Below are positions 30,601 through 43,100 of a stretch of DNA of 64,000 bases, piece by piece. The stretch covers positions 20,355,501 to 20,419,500 of the forward strand of contig NC_046680.1 in NCBI RefSeq assembly GCF_009870125.1, given 5' to 3'. Each line of letters opens with the position of its first letter. Positions within the stretch are counted from its first letter, which is position 1. Source of the DNA: Drosophila pseudoobscura. Taxonomy: Eukaryota > Arthropoda > Insecta > Diptera > Drosophilidae. The notes beneath the pieces are model-generated. The model ran no database searches. It was not told where the DNA came from and was given only the letters and a program-made list of their open reading frames with translations. Both the position numbers and the translations under genes were made by a program.

Positions 30601-32140
30601 GGCGTCATTAACTGCTAATTAAGTGCGGTGGGAAATGCAACCAACTGTCAATTGTTCGGGCCCAGCCGAACCTGGTTCGGTGCTTTGGTCCTTTTTTTCA
30701 ATTCAATCGCCCACTCTTCTGCCTGGCGGAGCAGAGTGTGCAATGAGGCTGATAATTGGCCAATGCAGACCATATTGCAGTTCCCACTAATCGCTGACTG
30801 GGATTAGACGAGTGACAGGCTGTGAGTGGATTGCCCACAGTGGAGAGCACAGGGATTCCAGGGAAAATAGTTCCCATAATAACACCCTAATATCCAATTG
30901 AAAGATCTGCATTCTTTGACTACAGCATAGGGAAGAATTCATTAACCAAATCGAATAAATCTAATCCCAACCGATTGGCGTGTGGTCTGGATCTGGGTCT
31001 GGGTTTGGGCCTGGATCGTTTGTATATTGTAATTGCCTGTCAAATAATTTGCTTGCTGTAGGCATGTATGTATATTTGCATAGCGGAATCATCAGTATCA
31101 AAGCAAAAATGTATTTTAATTCATTTAATTGAGCTGCCAATATTTGACCAAAATGCAATTAACAATATAAGCCAGGACCAGAACCAGGACCAGGGCCAGG
31201 GCCAGGACCGGGGACAACCGATCCTTTGCGGTCATGGCTCCGAATAGGCTGTGGAAAAATTATTTCGTTTTAATTACGCAATTACTCGTAATTTTAGGTG
31301 CCTTGTTGTTTGCTTTTGTTGCACGCTTTTTAATTAGTATGCGCCGTGGCAAGTTTAATATGTGGCTTTGCGGCTGTCCGGGCATCCAGACAGGCAGGGG
31401 ATGGGCATGGGTATGGGCATGGCCCCATTGGGGGCTGCCAGAGTCAGACATTTTCGTAATCAAATCGGAGAGTGGTGTGGTGTGGTGTGGTGTCCGTAGA
31501 CGTTTGTCGTTGCATTTCCTTGTTAATTTCCTCCATCGTCTATCGTCTATCGCCTGTCGATGTCCTTGTTCTTGTTCGTGGCCATGGTCCTTGTTAGCAG
31601 CCACAAGTGGTCACCGCTCTGATGAGGCCAATCCACTCGACTCCATCTACGTATCCAGTTGCGTCGTCTTCGTCTTGGCCTCATCGATTGTGGGTGGCGG
31701 GTGGCTGGTGGCTTCGTTGAAACTTTGAATCTAACGAGAAAAAATTTCCACATCATCAAAGCTCATTCCAGGCCATAAATTTCGTGATAAATGTGGAGTG
31801 GAGTGGAGTGGACTGTAGTGGAGTGCATGGCATCGAGTAGCATGGCAGTAGGATGGACGATTCCTTGGGGAGGCTGCCACAACTTGCTTGCAACTCCCTA
31901 TTATCCCCGACTCCCCCTCTACTGCTATCTGTCTGATGGCAAGTTGATTTCCCGAGTCCTGCCATCTCGTTCGGTTTCATAAATTTGCGAATCAAACGGC
32001 CAGAGCCTGGCCAGGACTTTAAGAGTTTTGCAGTTCGGTTCTGGCCACAGGAGAAACTTTTTTGTTTCTCATGTGATTTGCAATGATTGGAAAACAATTT
32101 GAAGATTCGTTTCTTTTTGTTTAACAAGTTGAAGGAGGAA
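27690..32140. other. 4.4-kb intergenic stretch, microsatellites only
   Basis: An (AC)n tract lies at 28895-28920, CTCCCT runs near 29850-29880, and an imperfect CCAGGA repeat near 31175-31205. A minus-strand frame at 30961-31158 starts with a hydrophobic stretch but ends in a simple-repeat tail. I see no supported gene on either strand. Confidence 0.5.
28895..28920 (+). repeat. (AC)n microsatellite
   Basis: Thirteen perfect AC units. Confidence 0.9.
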
Positions 32141-32143
32141 TTT

Positions 32144-32149
32144 TTTATT
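32144..32149 (-). terminator. Poly(A) signal of GYR gene 4
   Basis: AATAAA on the minus strand, about 95 bp after the stop at 32243-32245. Confidence 0.65.
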
Positions 32150-32242
32150 GCAACCCCCTGGGGGGTTCGTTAGGAAACAGTTCGCTCCGATTCGATTCGA
32201 TTCGATTCGGTTTGGCTTTGGCTTGGGGCTGCCACCTAGCAC

Positions 32243-33121
32243 TTAGAAGCGGTGACGGTAGACGCGACGGCGCACGGTCTTGTAGCGGTAGCCATCGGCA
32301 GACACGGGCTCGATCTCCTCGAGCACCTGCTGGCTAGTGGGCTGGTAGACGGGAGCGGGAGCTGGAGCGGATTGGTAGACGGGAGCGGGAGCTGGGATCG
32401 AGATGGGTGCGGGGGGAATGTAGGACTGCACTGGCGCGGGGGCTGGGATGCGGATGGGTGCGGGAGCCGGGGCTGGCTGGTAGACCGGAGCGGGAGCTGG
32501 CTGGTAAACTGGAGCGGGAGCTGGGATGCGGATGGGGGCTGGAGCCGGGGCTGGGATGCGGATGGGTGCTGGAGCTGGGGCTGGCTGGTAGACCGGAGCG
32601 GGTGCTGGTGCTGCAGGAGGAATGTAGCTGTTCACTGGAGCGGGAGCCTGGATCTCAACGGGAGCCTGGATCTCAACTGGAGCCTGGATCTCAACGGGAG
32701 CCTGGATCTCAACGGGAGCCTGGATCTGAACTGGAGCTGGGATCGAGATTGGTGCAGGGGGAATGTAGCTCTGCACTGGGGCGGGAGCTGGGATCCGGAT
32801 GGGTGCTGGGGCTGGCTGGTAGACCGGAGCTGGAGCTGGCTGGTAAACTGGAGCAGGAGCTGGAGCTGGCTGGTAGACTGGAGCGGGAGCTGGAGCTGGC
32901 TGGTAAACCGGGGCAGGTGCTGGCTGGTAAACCTGCACGGGAGCCACTGGCGCCGGGGGAGCGTAGTCGTAGCCCAGATGGGACACATCGCCATAGGCGC
33001 AGGCCACGACGGCAAAGAAAACAGCCAGGAATTTCTGCAGAAAGGAGCGGAGTGGAGGGGGGGTGGGGAGCGTTAGAGATAATCCTTAGGGTCCTTGACG
33101 ATCGCGACGAATGCTTACCAT
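32243..33121 (-). CDS. GYR/YLP-type Ala/Pro-rich secreted protein 4 (longest)
   Basis: Exons 33119-33121 (Met only) and 32243-33034, 264 aa. ATG-GTAAGC donor and TTCTGCAG acceptor. The signal peptide is KFLAVFFAVVACAYG, then DVSHLGYDYAPP. The middle is made of YQPAPAP units, IRIPAPAP units, a run of five IQAPVE units (about 32640-32730) and SYIPPAP blocks. It ends DGYRYKTVRRRVYRHRF, the GYR motif. Third codon positions are strongly G or C. Repeats in the middle are multiples of three bases and account for the greater length. It is probably an extensible matrix or cuticle protein with a basic, Tyr-containing tail that could be cross-linked or bind other chains (inference). Confidence 0.88.
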
Positions 33122-33177
33122 GATGTCTACTACACAAGCTTTAGGTCGCTTCTGTCGGACTGGAGGGCGCTGCAAGC

Positions 33178-33185
33178 TATTTATA
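33178..33185 (-). promoter_or_regulatory. TATA box of GYR gene 4
   Basis: TATAAATA on the minus strand, about 57 bp before the start codon. Confidence 0.7.
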
Positions 33186-33655
33186 CGATCGGCAGATCCG
33201 CTCTCGGGGCATGGGTTCTTCGAGCCAAAACCTGAAGATCGCCGGCTCTGGCCAGGCCAAAAACTCAGATGAATATTCAATGTGGATGATGGGTGGAGAT
33301 ACGTTTCTTTCAGCTTCTTTCTGGTTTGTCTTTGGGGGCCGTCGAAACGTATAAACTGGTGATGTTATGTTTGTGTTTAATTGGTTTATTGGCTCGCGTC
33401 GGCATATGGCATGTGGACTGAGTTGAGTTCCAGTTGATAGCAAGATCGATGGCTTAGCCGGGGACATTCGGAGTCTCCATAACAAGGCACTTATCTGATG
33501 CATGAGATCGGCTGCCGAGTGCTAACGGCATAATTCCGAGCAGATGGATAGATATTTTGGCACAGGCGTCAGGTGTAGCCGGAAATTCGCAAAAGATCGC
33601 TTGAAACGAATGCAGATGATCGAAACTGGTCGGATGATGGCACTTTAACGACTCT

Positions 33656-33661
33656 TTTATT
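33656..33661 (-). terminator. Poly(A) signal of the two-exon gene at 33.7-34.3 kb
   Basis: AATAAA on the minus strand, 48 bp after the TGA stop at 33710-33712. Confidence 0.6.
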
Positions 33662-33709
33662 GCCAAAGGTTAGAAGACATTGTTCTACACTAAAACAAGC
33701 GCAAAGTAT

Positions 33710-34267
33710 TCAACTTTTTTTGTCAAACATCTTGGACTTCCCCACCTGGCTGTTCTTGCAGACGGTTTTGTCTTTCGTGGCGCCCACAATATTTACTAAT
33801 TTATTCTGGTCTATGGTAATCCCATAATTCTGTGATCTAACGAACCCTTGGCCATCAATTAGTTTCGCCAAAACCAGTTCCTTATGATTATGGTCGTATA
33901 AATGGGTCTGGCTCTGACGTCTGAACCTAAAAAAAAAATTGATTCGCTTGACTATTTCAAGGTTTCCTATTTATATGGTATAACGTTTCCATAAATAAAT
34001 GTTGCCGCCGAAAATAATAATTATTTCATCCACACCTCAAGAGGGGAAGATTGTTTAGACCTTAGAAGCCAAAATTCCATATAAAATTTCATTTATAATT
34101 ATAAATTTGTTCTGCTCTGCCGGGGTATGAATTATTTCCTCATTATCTGGATTTCGGCCTCCATTAATCCTCTCCTGTCGGCTCCTGTGGGTCGATATTT
34201 CAACATTTGGCGAATTGTATGCTTTATCGCCCACACGTGTCGAGGGACACTCCATCCAGCTAGCCAT
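33710..34267 (-). CDS. Probable two-exon gene of unknown family
   Basis: The last exon (33710-33913) has no ATG but stays open for 67 codons with protein-like content: SQTHLYDHNHKELVLAKLID, then GITIDQNKLVNIVGATKDKT and a single Cys. A poly(A) signal follows. Upstream, an ATG at 34267 opens a 69-codon frame to AAG-GT at 34060. Joining 34061-34267 to 33710-33913 is phase 0 and gives 136 aa. Weak points: the donor GTCTAA is poor. The acceptor used is the third AG after a long T tract; the first AG (exon from 33926) keeps the last-exon frame but needs a phase-2 donor. A TATA-like TATAAATA at 33968-33975 within the intron could instead mark a separate start. I recognise no domain, and no signal peptide is seen in the first exon. 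Confidence 0.45.
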
Positions 34268-37200
34268 GAATCATATTCCTACTCAAGTGCAAACAAGTTA
34301 ATAGCCAAATTCATGGCCCAAACCAAGTCAAACATTAAACAAAAACTTGCTGGTTAATTTGCTGCTGTTTATTTATTTTTTATCGTTTATTTTTCTGCAT
34401 TTGTTGATCTCTCGTGTATGTAAATGCCAGTTGCCCGGCTCTTGCTGGCTCTTGCTGGCTCTTTTGCTTAACATTTGCATGGCAAATGGCTTCCGTTATT
34501 GTCTTTTCTTGGCCCGGTTTTTTGTCATCGTGATCAGATATGATTAGGCGCATCGCAATTAAACCATTGTCTCCTCCAGGGCAAGGGGGAACACACGGCC
34601 AGAAACTATCATAACTGGTTTTCACCACATCTTTTCGGCCTTGACTTTGAAATCTTCTCTTGGAGGTGGATTACGGGGGTGGGGGGTTTTTGTCATTTGT
34701 TAATCATCTTTTCTGTAATTATGATGCTCTTGTTAAATACCCTATACCATGCTGAGTATCTTGTTGTTTATTAATTAAATTTACATTGTTGAATGCCGTC
34801 AGGTTTCGAGATAGTTTGTGGCAAACAAGTTTGGCCATCTCTGCAAAGATCTATCGAGCTCTGCTAATGAATTTAACCTTTGGCTGTCGGAAGAAAACGC
34901 ATCTGCACGCACCTCCATATGTACGTGTATACAGGGTGTTCTTTGGGGGCTTAAACAATAAATAATGCTTAGAATTTTGGAATTAATTTGCATGATATTA
35001 TAATGAAATAAATCTTTGGAGTAAAACCGAGTAGAACAGTAGATGGAATACATTATATTGGTCGGAAATGGATTGATAGGAACAGGTTATGAAGGGGCTA
35101 TCAAGGGGCAATGATTCATTGCTATGACCTGCTCAGAAGTCTCGAATCTCCCCTCGCTGCTGGGCGGAGCCATGGCAAGCACGCATCCCCGGCAAACAGA
35201 GCCAGATTTACAGAGTGCTCCAATGGCCAGCCCATAGCACAGGCCACTTACAGTTAGTCACATTTAGTCGCAGCATTGTCTTTTTATGCACTGGCATATT
35301 AATTTTGGGGTGCCAGGGCCGGGAGGCAGGGGCAACGAGGGGATGGAAGTGCCAGCCGAGGGTAAGAGGTACGAGGAGAGGCAGAGGACTCAAGTTACGA
35401 GCAGTGCACAAAAGGCAGAAGCGGAAATGAAATCACGTACCAGGGGCGTTGTCATTCACAATGAGTGTGTGCCTCGCCAGTGTGTGTGTGTGTGTGCATG
35501 GCTGTGTATGTGTGTGCTCTGTGGATGTTGTGCAAGTTGTCAGCAGTCGCGGCGACGACAGAAGCTGCCATTTTTATGTACCAGTATGTCTCTCTGTGTG
35601 TCTGCGTGTCTGTGTGTGTGTGTGTGGAAACGTCTAATGTCCAATTTCAATTTGGACTGGCTGTCGAGGCTGACAGAACCTCCTCGCTGCCGCCGTCCAC
35701 CGCAAATGGCAAACAATGTGAAAGGTGCCACCGAGTCCCCATTGAAGCACTCCCAGCCGTGGCACAGGCAGAGATCGGGGCTAAGTTTATTTACTTTATC
35801 ACGAAATAATAAAGTTTACAGAAAGGAAACGTGCCCCGTGCGGTATGCTGCACTTCTTAGTCATTCCCGTTATGCTCGTGCGCGGAGGAAGTGCGGGACT
35901 GTACACCACTTTGACAAAAGCCTTTTTTAAGAATTTAAGCGCACAAAGCGAATTTTAAACTTGAATCCAAGAGAGTGAGGGAAGAGGTAGAGGGTAGAGG
36001 GAATTCGAATCGAAAGGCCTTTAAAATGGCTTAAGCCACAGGCTCAGTATTAACAGGAATTAACAGCTCCTCTGCAGCCCCCTCCCTGTACTGCCCGCTC
36101 CACCCGAAAATAGCAAAAGGAAAGCAACATTTTTTTCCAGCGCATTGCAGTGAAGGAAAACTTTGTGGGGGGAAAAAAAAGGTAGAAAAATTAGCGACAT
36201 GCTGTGTGACGTGACTCGACTGCATTACGTCCTGTCCCAGGGCCCGGTCCTTGCCGCCCTGCCGCCCTGCCGCCGTGGCTTTTCTTGCCACATGCACGCC
36301 TTTGACAGAGGCAGCTCCTGGACAGCTTTTCGCCAGCGACACAACTAAATTATTTAAAAACTCTCTAAGTGCAAAGAGGCTTTGTGCAATTAAATGCGTT
36401 CTCAGCTCGCTACGCACACATGTGGCACGCTCTGGCCGAAGAAGGTTCGCCCAACGTGGTTCCTTCTGTAATGATAATAATTACTTCGACTCTGGTCACA
36501 TATGCGAGTGTGTGATGCGGAGTGGTTGCTGGATGCTGGATGCCGTGCGTGTGCGGCTAATTACAATAAATTTGGCTAATTATTGTCTGGCATTGTTTTG
36601 GCCCTTGCGGCTGTAAACTTTAAGTGACTCTGGCAGCATCTCCGGAGACCAGACCAAGTTTTGTGCCATCGATACTGGAATGGGGAGAGGGAGAGCGCAG
36701 TAAGGGCAGTGTCTGGCTAATTGTCTTCTAAATTAAGATAAGGAACTTTCCCCAGCTTGAACCGAGTGTCTTAAAAGGGTCAGACAGGTCAGTTCTCATA
36801 GACTCGCACTGCTATTCGTATGATAAATGTAGTTACAAGTTTTCGGAACCGAAAAGGGGAGTGTTGAAAGGTTGTCGGTGGTTGGATTATGGTTATTGAA
36901 TTTCAAGTGCCTAAAGGAATTAGTGGCGAAAGCTAATGGAATGCATAAGTGCTGCAATTTGGAAGAGTTAAGTGCTAAGGTTTGTTGTGGAACTCAATGA
37001 AGTATAGAGAACCACGAATTCTCCAATATCTTCTCCACAGACAGCTAATATCTTCCCCCCCATCAGGATCCCGAATACATGTCTTTTGTGTATCCCAAAA
37101 GTCTGATGTCAGGTCTCCCTCTGGGCTACGGATATTTTTAACAATCATGGAAAATCAAAACAAATGTCAAACGATTTGCTTTATAGCCTTCGCCTCAGAC

Positions 37201-37585
37201 TCGGAGACTGCAGTGATTTGCCTGGGGAATACGGAGAACACGGGCGGAGAGTCCTTCATTTTTATTATAAGAGTACCCCCATCAGCCCATCCTCGGGGGG
37301 GTGCTTTCTGAAAGGGGTGCAACATATGCGCGCTTCATAAAGTGGCCTTCCCATCGAACCCTTTCCCCCGGCCGTCGTGCCCGCCCCTTGGGCGAGGTCT
37401 TCTGGTGCATGCCAAATGCCAAGGAAGATGCAGTCAAGTCGTGCGCCAGCTGAGAGCGCAATTTAGGACAACAATACGTATACGCCCTGTTGTTCCGCTC
37501 GTTTCTGCGACTGCCTGCCACCATGTCCCGATCTGCACTCTGCGGGCTGCTACTGGCATTTAGGAATGCCATTGTCTTCGTCTTC

Positions 37586-37615
37586 GCCTGGGCCTGGGCC
37601 TGGGCCTGGGCCTGC
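37586..37615 (+). repeat. (GGGCCT)n hexanucleotide repeat
   Basis: About five units. Confidence 0.8.
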
Positions 37616-40600
37616 CTTCGTTCCTGCCAAATGCGCCATATATTCCGAAAGTTTATGTCTTCGTTTTCTAGCAAATATTTCCATGGAGTGAGCGAGTGGC
37701 GGCAGGACAATAATGCATATGTCGGCGGGGCCCGTTGTCGTTTTGTTTTATTGCATATTTATTTTTTATAGCGAAAGTAGCAAAATATAAATCGTTGTAA
37801 CGCCGACCGGAGCTGGGGCCACATATTTTGGCCCTCCCTCATCTCATCTGTTCTCTTTCTTTGTTTTTTTGGCAAGCACAGACATAAGCTCTGCCAATCG
37901 CATATGGTGCTCAGGCACATACACGGGCACACTAGGCTGTGCTCCGAGTTAAGTTCTCGATGCGCTTTTTGCCAGAGCCGGAATCGGTTTGGGGCTGGGG
38001 GGCTGGGGGGCTGGGGGGCTGTGGGGCTGGCCAACCAGCAGCAGAATTCAATCATAAAAGTTTTTCAGTAATCCGCTTTGCCTCGATTGCATTTCAATTT
38101 GCGCAGCATTTCTGTGCAAAAACTTAATTTTCCACCAATTAGTTTTTCGGGGTACATGAGTTTGCATGGAAATTGGTAATTGATGGCTGCAAGTGTGTGT
38201 GTGGGGTACTCTACCCCGAGATTCGAGGCTTTAGGGGCTTCAAAAAGAGTTTAAAAGTGTGCCCAGAGAACTGGGGATTCTATGGTTGGGTTGTTCTTGT
38301 TTTTTTTACCGAGCGACTAGTTCCCATTGACCTTCATGTGCCCGTTAACGGCCTTAGCTGTTATGTTAATGGCCAGCCGGCATCATGTGGCGTTCAAAAA
38401 GTCATTGAGCATATTTATTGATCCCCCGGCGCACCGATACACAGACACCTGAAAAGAAACGAAGCGGAATGGCCGCCAAATGGAGCTCTGATAATGCTAA
38501 TTTTATTCAAAGGTTATGCCATTACAATCCAGTGCAGCCGGGGCCCAGTGCTAGCCAGCAGACAGGAGATATAGGAGCGACAGGAGGATGAAGGACTACG
38601 GACGAGGGGACGCGGGTACGATGAAGATGGAATGCAAGTACGTGAAGAAATTCACGAAAAATTACGAGCGACGCAGTGGCAAGGCTGATGCACACAAAAT
38701 TGCAAATCGTGGCCGGAACGAAGACGGCGACGGCGACCACGACCACGACCACGGCTACGGCCAGCTGAGGGCCCCCCAACGAGTCGGAGACGGGGGAGGG
38801 TTGACTTGCATCGAAGAGAAACCTCGCCATGCAGCATTTATTGCCAGCGAAGCGTATTTGGCACATTTGATGCGGCGCATAATGGGGAGCGCCATTAAAT
38901 GTCCATTGACATGGCGGTGCAGGGCCAGGAGCCAGCACAGTGGTTAGAAATTGCCTTCAAGCGGCCCTCTAGAGGCTGGCATAGACCCTGGGCCAAGGCT
39001 CCGCAGTGATTCCACTGTGCACCGGGTGGACAGTGGTGCATCGTGTGGCTCTGCCAATGGCGCATCGCAAATCGAATGCGAAACGAGCGTAAATCGTGAC
39101 CAGCCAGGATCTGCTTAGTTTTCTTATTAGCTGCGATTACATTTTATGTTTGTTGTTGGGTCAACATGGCGTATGCTTCACTTCGCCTCTCAACCCCAGC
39201 CTCGCAGACACAGGGCGTATACGTTATATACAGTTTGTATGCTTAACCAGCGTCGCAGCTGTTGTTGTTGCTGTTGTTGTTGTTGCTTCTGCAGTGGCTG
39301 TTAGTAGTTGGTTGTTGGTTTTGCACTTTGCTTTTAGGGGTTTTCCGACACCCCGTAGAGGGGAAGTGTACTCGCTTCAAAGTTGGCTAGGGAGCCGCTT
39401 GTGGGGGACTGTAAGTGGCTTGGCAACTCTCAAATATACCTTTTCGACTCAGTCCTCAGGCAGAGGGCATCTTCTAGTCGCCATTGCCCGTCTTTGCCGT
39501 TTCCTGCTTGTTTTTCCCATCTTCCTTTTTTCGACTTCTGTACGTGGCCAAGTTGCAAAATGTCGAAAGTCGTCGTCGCATCAAATATGTTGAAAAGCAA
39601 TTGGCAGGCGTCGCTACCTACCCCTGTCCGACCGTGTCCGCCCGTGTCCGCTCCGCTCTGTCCGTCCGGCTGGGTTCTGCCAACAGCTGAAGCTTCTTGT
39701 CTACTAATGCGCTGCTGTTGGAATTTCTTCATTGAGTACGTGCATTAAATATCAAATCACAAGGAAGAATTCCATCTCAAAGCTCGCCGAAAATTAAATG
39801 CATTTTCCGTTGCATACTTGCAGGCGCGCGCGTTCAAGTGTGCAGCAATTTATTGGTAGCTTCCGCCCCATCCCGCCCCTTGATCGTTGTTGTTTTAATT
39901 GCTCGCTTCATTTGCGGTGCCAATACATGCAGTGCAGTGCAAGGGCTGTGCACGGGCTGTGCTGCAACGCTCCATGATTGTGGAAATCAATTTCCTGAAG
40001 CAGCAACCAACCGCAATCGACAGACAAAACAAAGAGACATTCAGCTGCAGCAATGCATATCAATTGCCGCTGACAATTTCAAATAGAAAACGTCTCAGCA
40101 TGCCAGTACAACTCCGAATGAATAACAACAACAGGGCCAACCACTAACCGAACAAACGCTGCCTGTCAACGACAAGCCGGAAAACAAAGTTCTGGATAAG
40201 AGAGGCGACAACCTAGGCTAGAAGAGGGCTCGAAGAGAGGGCCACCCCTTACAGGAACGCTGCACAGATACCCTCTAGGCCAGCAATCTAACATTGAGTT
40301 CCTCAAAGGGAGCGCTGGCTGCGGTATATCCTGGCACTCGACCGAGTACAGGGTATTTGCATTGAAATGTAACTGCAATTGAGTTTTGGCTCCTCGGTCC
40401 TCCAACCAGTTGCTGGCGTTTTCGTTTTTCTATTATTTTTTTTCCATTGTCAACTGTCAATGAGTTTTCAATTGCCGCCAACTTGCATGTTGGAAGATGC
40501 CGCCACCCCCGCCTTGACGGCCCATTGGATGGGGTTCCACTTTTGCTTTGCTTTTGACAACTCCAATGGCAGCTCCAGTCCCTCGTCCTGTCGCAGTCCC

Positions 40601-43013
40601 GGCGCCTGTCAACGGCAGGTACCTTGGGAAACCAGCTAATTCGCTTGTTTGCGGTTTCGATGGCAAAAACGAACTGAAAAAGATGGTCCCTGTTTTGACA
40701 GTGCGCCTCCGCCTCCGCCTCCCTACTGCGAGGGAGTGGCCATATTGTGAGAGGATAGACTTCTTTCTGGTTGATATCGCCTTGCCATCCGCAAGTGTCA
40801 ACGAATGATAAATGGACGCGTGCTGGCAAGAATATCGCGTGCTGGCAGCAACTCTTTCTCACCATCACCCAGGAGGTGGCGACACGCCCATTTCAACATT
40901 AATATGCACTGGAAACTCCTTCCATGTTGTTTGCAATTGGAATTGGAAAAACTTCCCATTGATTAAGCAGCAAACTATTCACCGAATATTCCGGAGAAAG
41001 AACGAAAACGTAGGCCAACAATAAAGGGTGCCACATGAGAACAGATTCATAATTGAAAACCCGAATTTACTTGCCCCATATCCGGGGCATATTGCCTAAA
41101 TTTTGCATAGATATTGGGGCGGAAGGCAGCTGTGCAAACTGCGGCGAGCATCTGCCCCCAAATCGAGAGGTACACGGATAGGAGGGAGATAGAAAGAAGC
41201 CCATTGTAACGGCTTATTGTTTGCCCCACTCGCATTTCCAATTCACCATTTTTCCACCCGTTACTGGAGGGGAGCAAACAAATGGAGAGGAAAACCTACC
41301 CGGCCACATGGGCCGTGCAAAAGTTTTCAATCGAAAGCATTGATGAGTCTGTCCGTCTTTCCTTGCACGTTCGTTTTTTTATTTCCCATATGTTAGTGTC
41401 AGCGCACTGCCAGCGGGAGGCCTGACAATGCCGCAGGCATTCGCCAGTGGCATGCGGCATGGGGCATGCGGCACAAGGCCGAACGAGCTCCGTGCAGAGG
41501 CCTTTGTTGACATTCGCGATGCGCACACCCACGTAGAAGCAATTAATTGGAAAAAAAACAGCGCAAATAGAGTCCCTGGTGCAGGTGCCTCCTCTGTTGG
41601 CTTAACCTCCATTCCCATGGCCATTCCCGGTTCCTCCTCTCCTGCCATTACCATACCACGTCCATGGCTCAAAGTCGGGCTGTGTCGTCTTTGAGCTGCT
41701 CTGTCTGCCCAAGAACAAAAAAGAACGGAGACTTGTCTTCCTCAAATGTCATTTGTTGCTGCTAATAGTCGAACATTTAGCATGTTTCCCTACTTGCTAA
41801 GGGGTATAGCCGAGTGTCGATGATGTTGCAGTGGCAGTTTACCTCCTTCTAAGGTCTCTTGTGCTCCACAGTCTAAGGGTGTTCCCACTTCCGTGGTCAA
41901 CTTTTAGTCAACTTAGCCCTCTTCCCAATGCAGTTTGGCGCACTGGAGGGGGGGGAGGGGGCGGATCCAACTTTTTGTCGCTGTCAATGGCTTTTGTCTC
42001 GTGGCGCGCCAAAACTTTTCTAATTAAGTGGCAACGCCGGGGCACAGGAACATGCTGGGGGGGGGGGGGTGGGCTAGCCACTTGTCCAGTTGGCCTACGA
42101 GCGGTCGCATTACAATAAACTGTTATGGGTGGACTTTTAATGACCAGCTTCTGTTGTTGTTCTTCTTTTGGCTGCCACTGTGGCACTGCATTTTCCACGC
42201 GGGGGCGTGTTAATGGTTATCGCTGTTGTTGCTGCTGTTGCTGTTGCTGCTGTTGCGGTTGGCCGGCATTAGTTACAAAATGTCGTTAGCCAAATTATTT
42301 GCCATGTTGGCGGAAAAATTTTTATGGTTTTTATCAGAGGGAGAGGGAGAGGGACAGGGGGGAGGGGACGGAAAGAGTCTTGCACGACTAATTGCAGTTG
42401 AAATTTTGTTTTATGCGCACGCGGCACATTAAGCTTAATACGATGTCTCGCATTCAACATTCCAAAAGGACACGCAGCAGCAGCAAAGGCAGAGGGCAAA
42501 GGGCAAAGGGCAAAGAGCAGTTAAGCCTGCTAATTAACTTAAGCCTACTTACGTTCACAGGAAATATGAGATAGTCAAAGGGCTTAAAAGTGGGCGGCAT
42601 TCCGTCAGACTGAAGCAGTGCCCCGAAGGATAGTCCACACATCGCGGGCCACAGCCCCAATTAGTGTCCCCTTTTTGTTGTTTTCAATTGCTAGAAGATC
42701 TCAAAGAAAATTAAATCCCTTTTGGCGATCGTCTAGCGGGGTATCATTTAATATCCTCATAGGTATCTGCAAGCGTATCCCCCTAATGAATCGGTGGAGT
42801 CTTCCAGGCCGAAAGTCTTAAATATTTAAGACCGCCCCTTCAGCCGACGCCGAAATGCGGCTACCCATTTCTGTTTTCTGTTTTCAGCCTGCAGCCTTCA
42901 GCCTTTTATTGCCGCCGCTCCTGGCGCAGAGCCCCGGGTGCTGAGGCAGCCAACAAACCGCATGCTGTTGTAGATTAAGCCACAAGACTTTTCCCTGGAA
43001 ATTCACTCCAATA

Positions 43014-43017
<4 letters not shown>

Positions 43018-43051
<34 letters not shown>

Positions 43052-43053
43052 CA
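43018..43053 (+). repeat. (CA)n microsatellite
   Basis: Eighteen CA units with one interruption. Confidence 0.9.
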
Positions 43054-43072
43054 TGGGGCAGAGTGCACAGGA

Positions 43073-43100
43073 CTGCCTGCCTGCCTGCCTGCCTGCCTGG
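43073..43100 (+). repeat. (CTGC)n tetranucleotide repeat
   Basis: About seven units, 20 bp after a CA tract. Confidence 0.85.

Noticed and set aside
35286-35930. A 214-codon frame with Val/Cys runs
   Set aside because: It is produced by GT/TG tracts; two other frames there are open as well.
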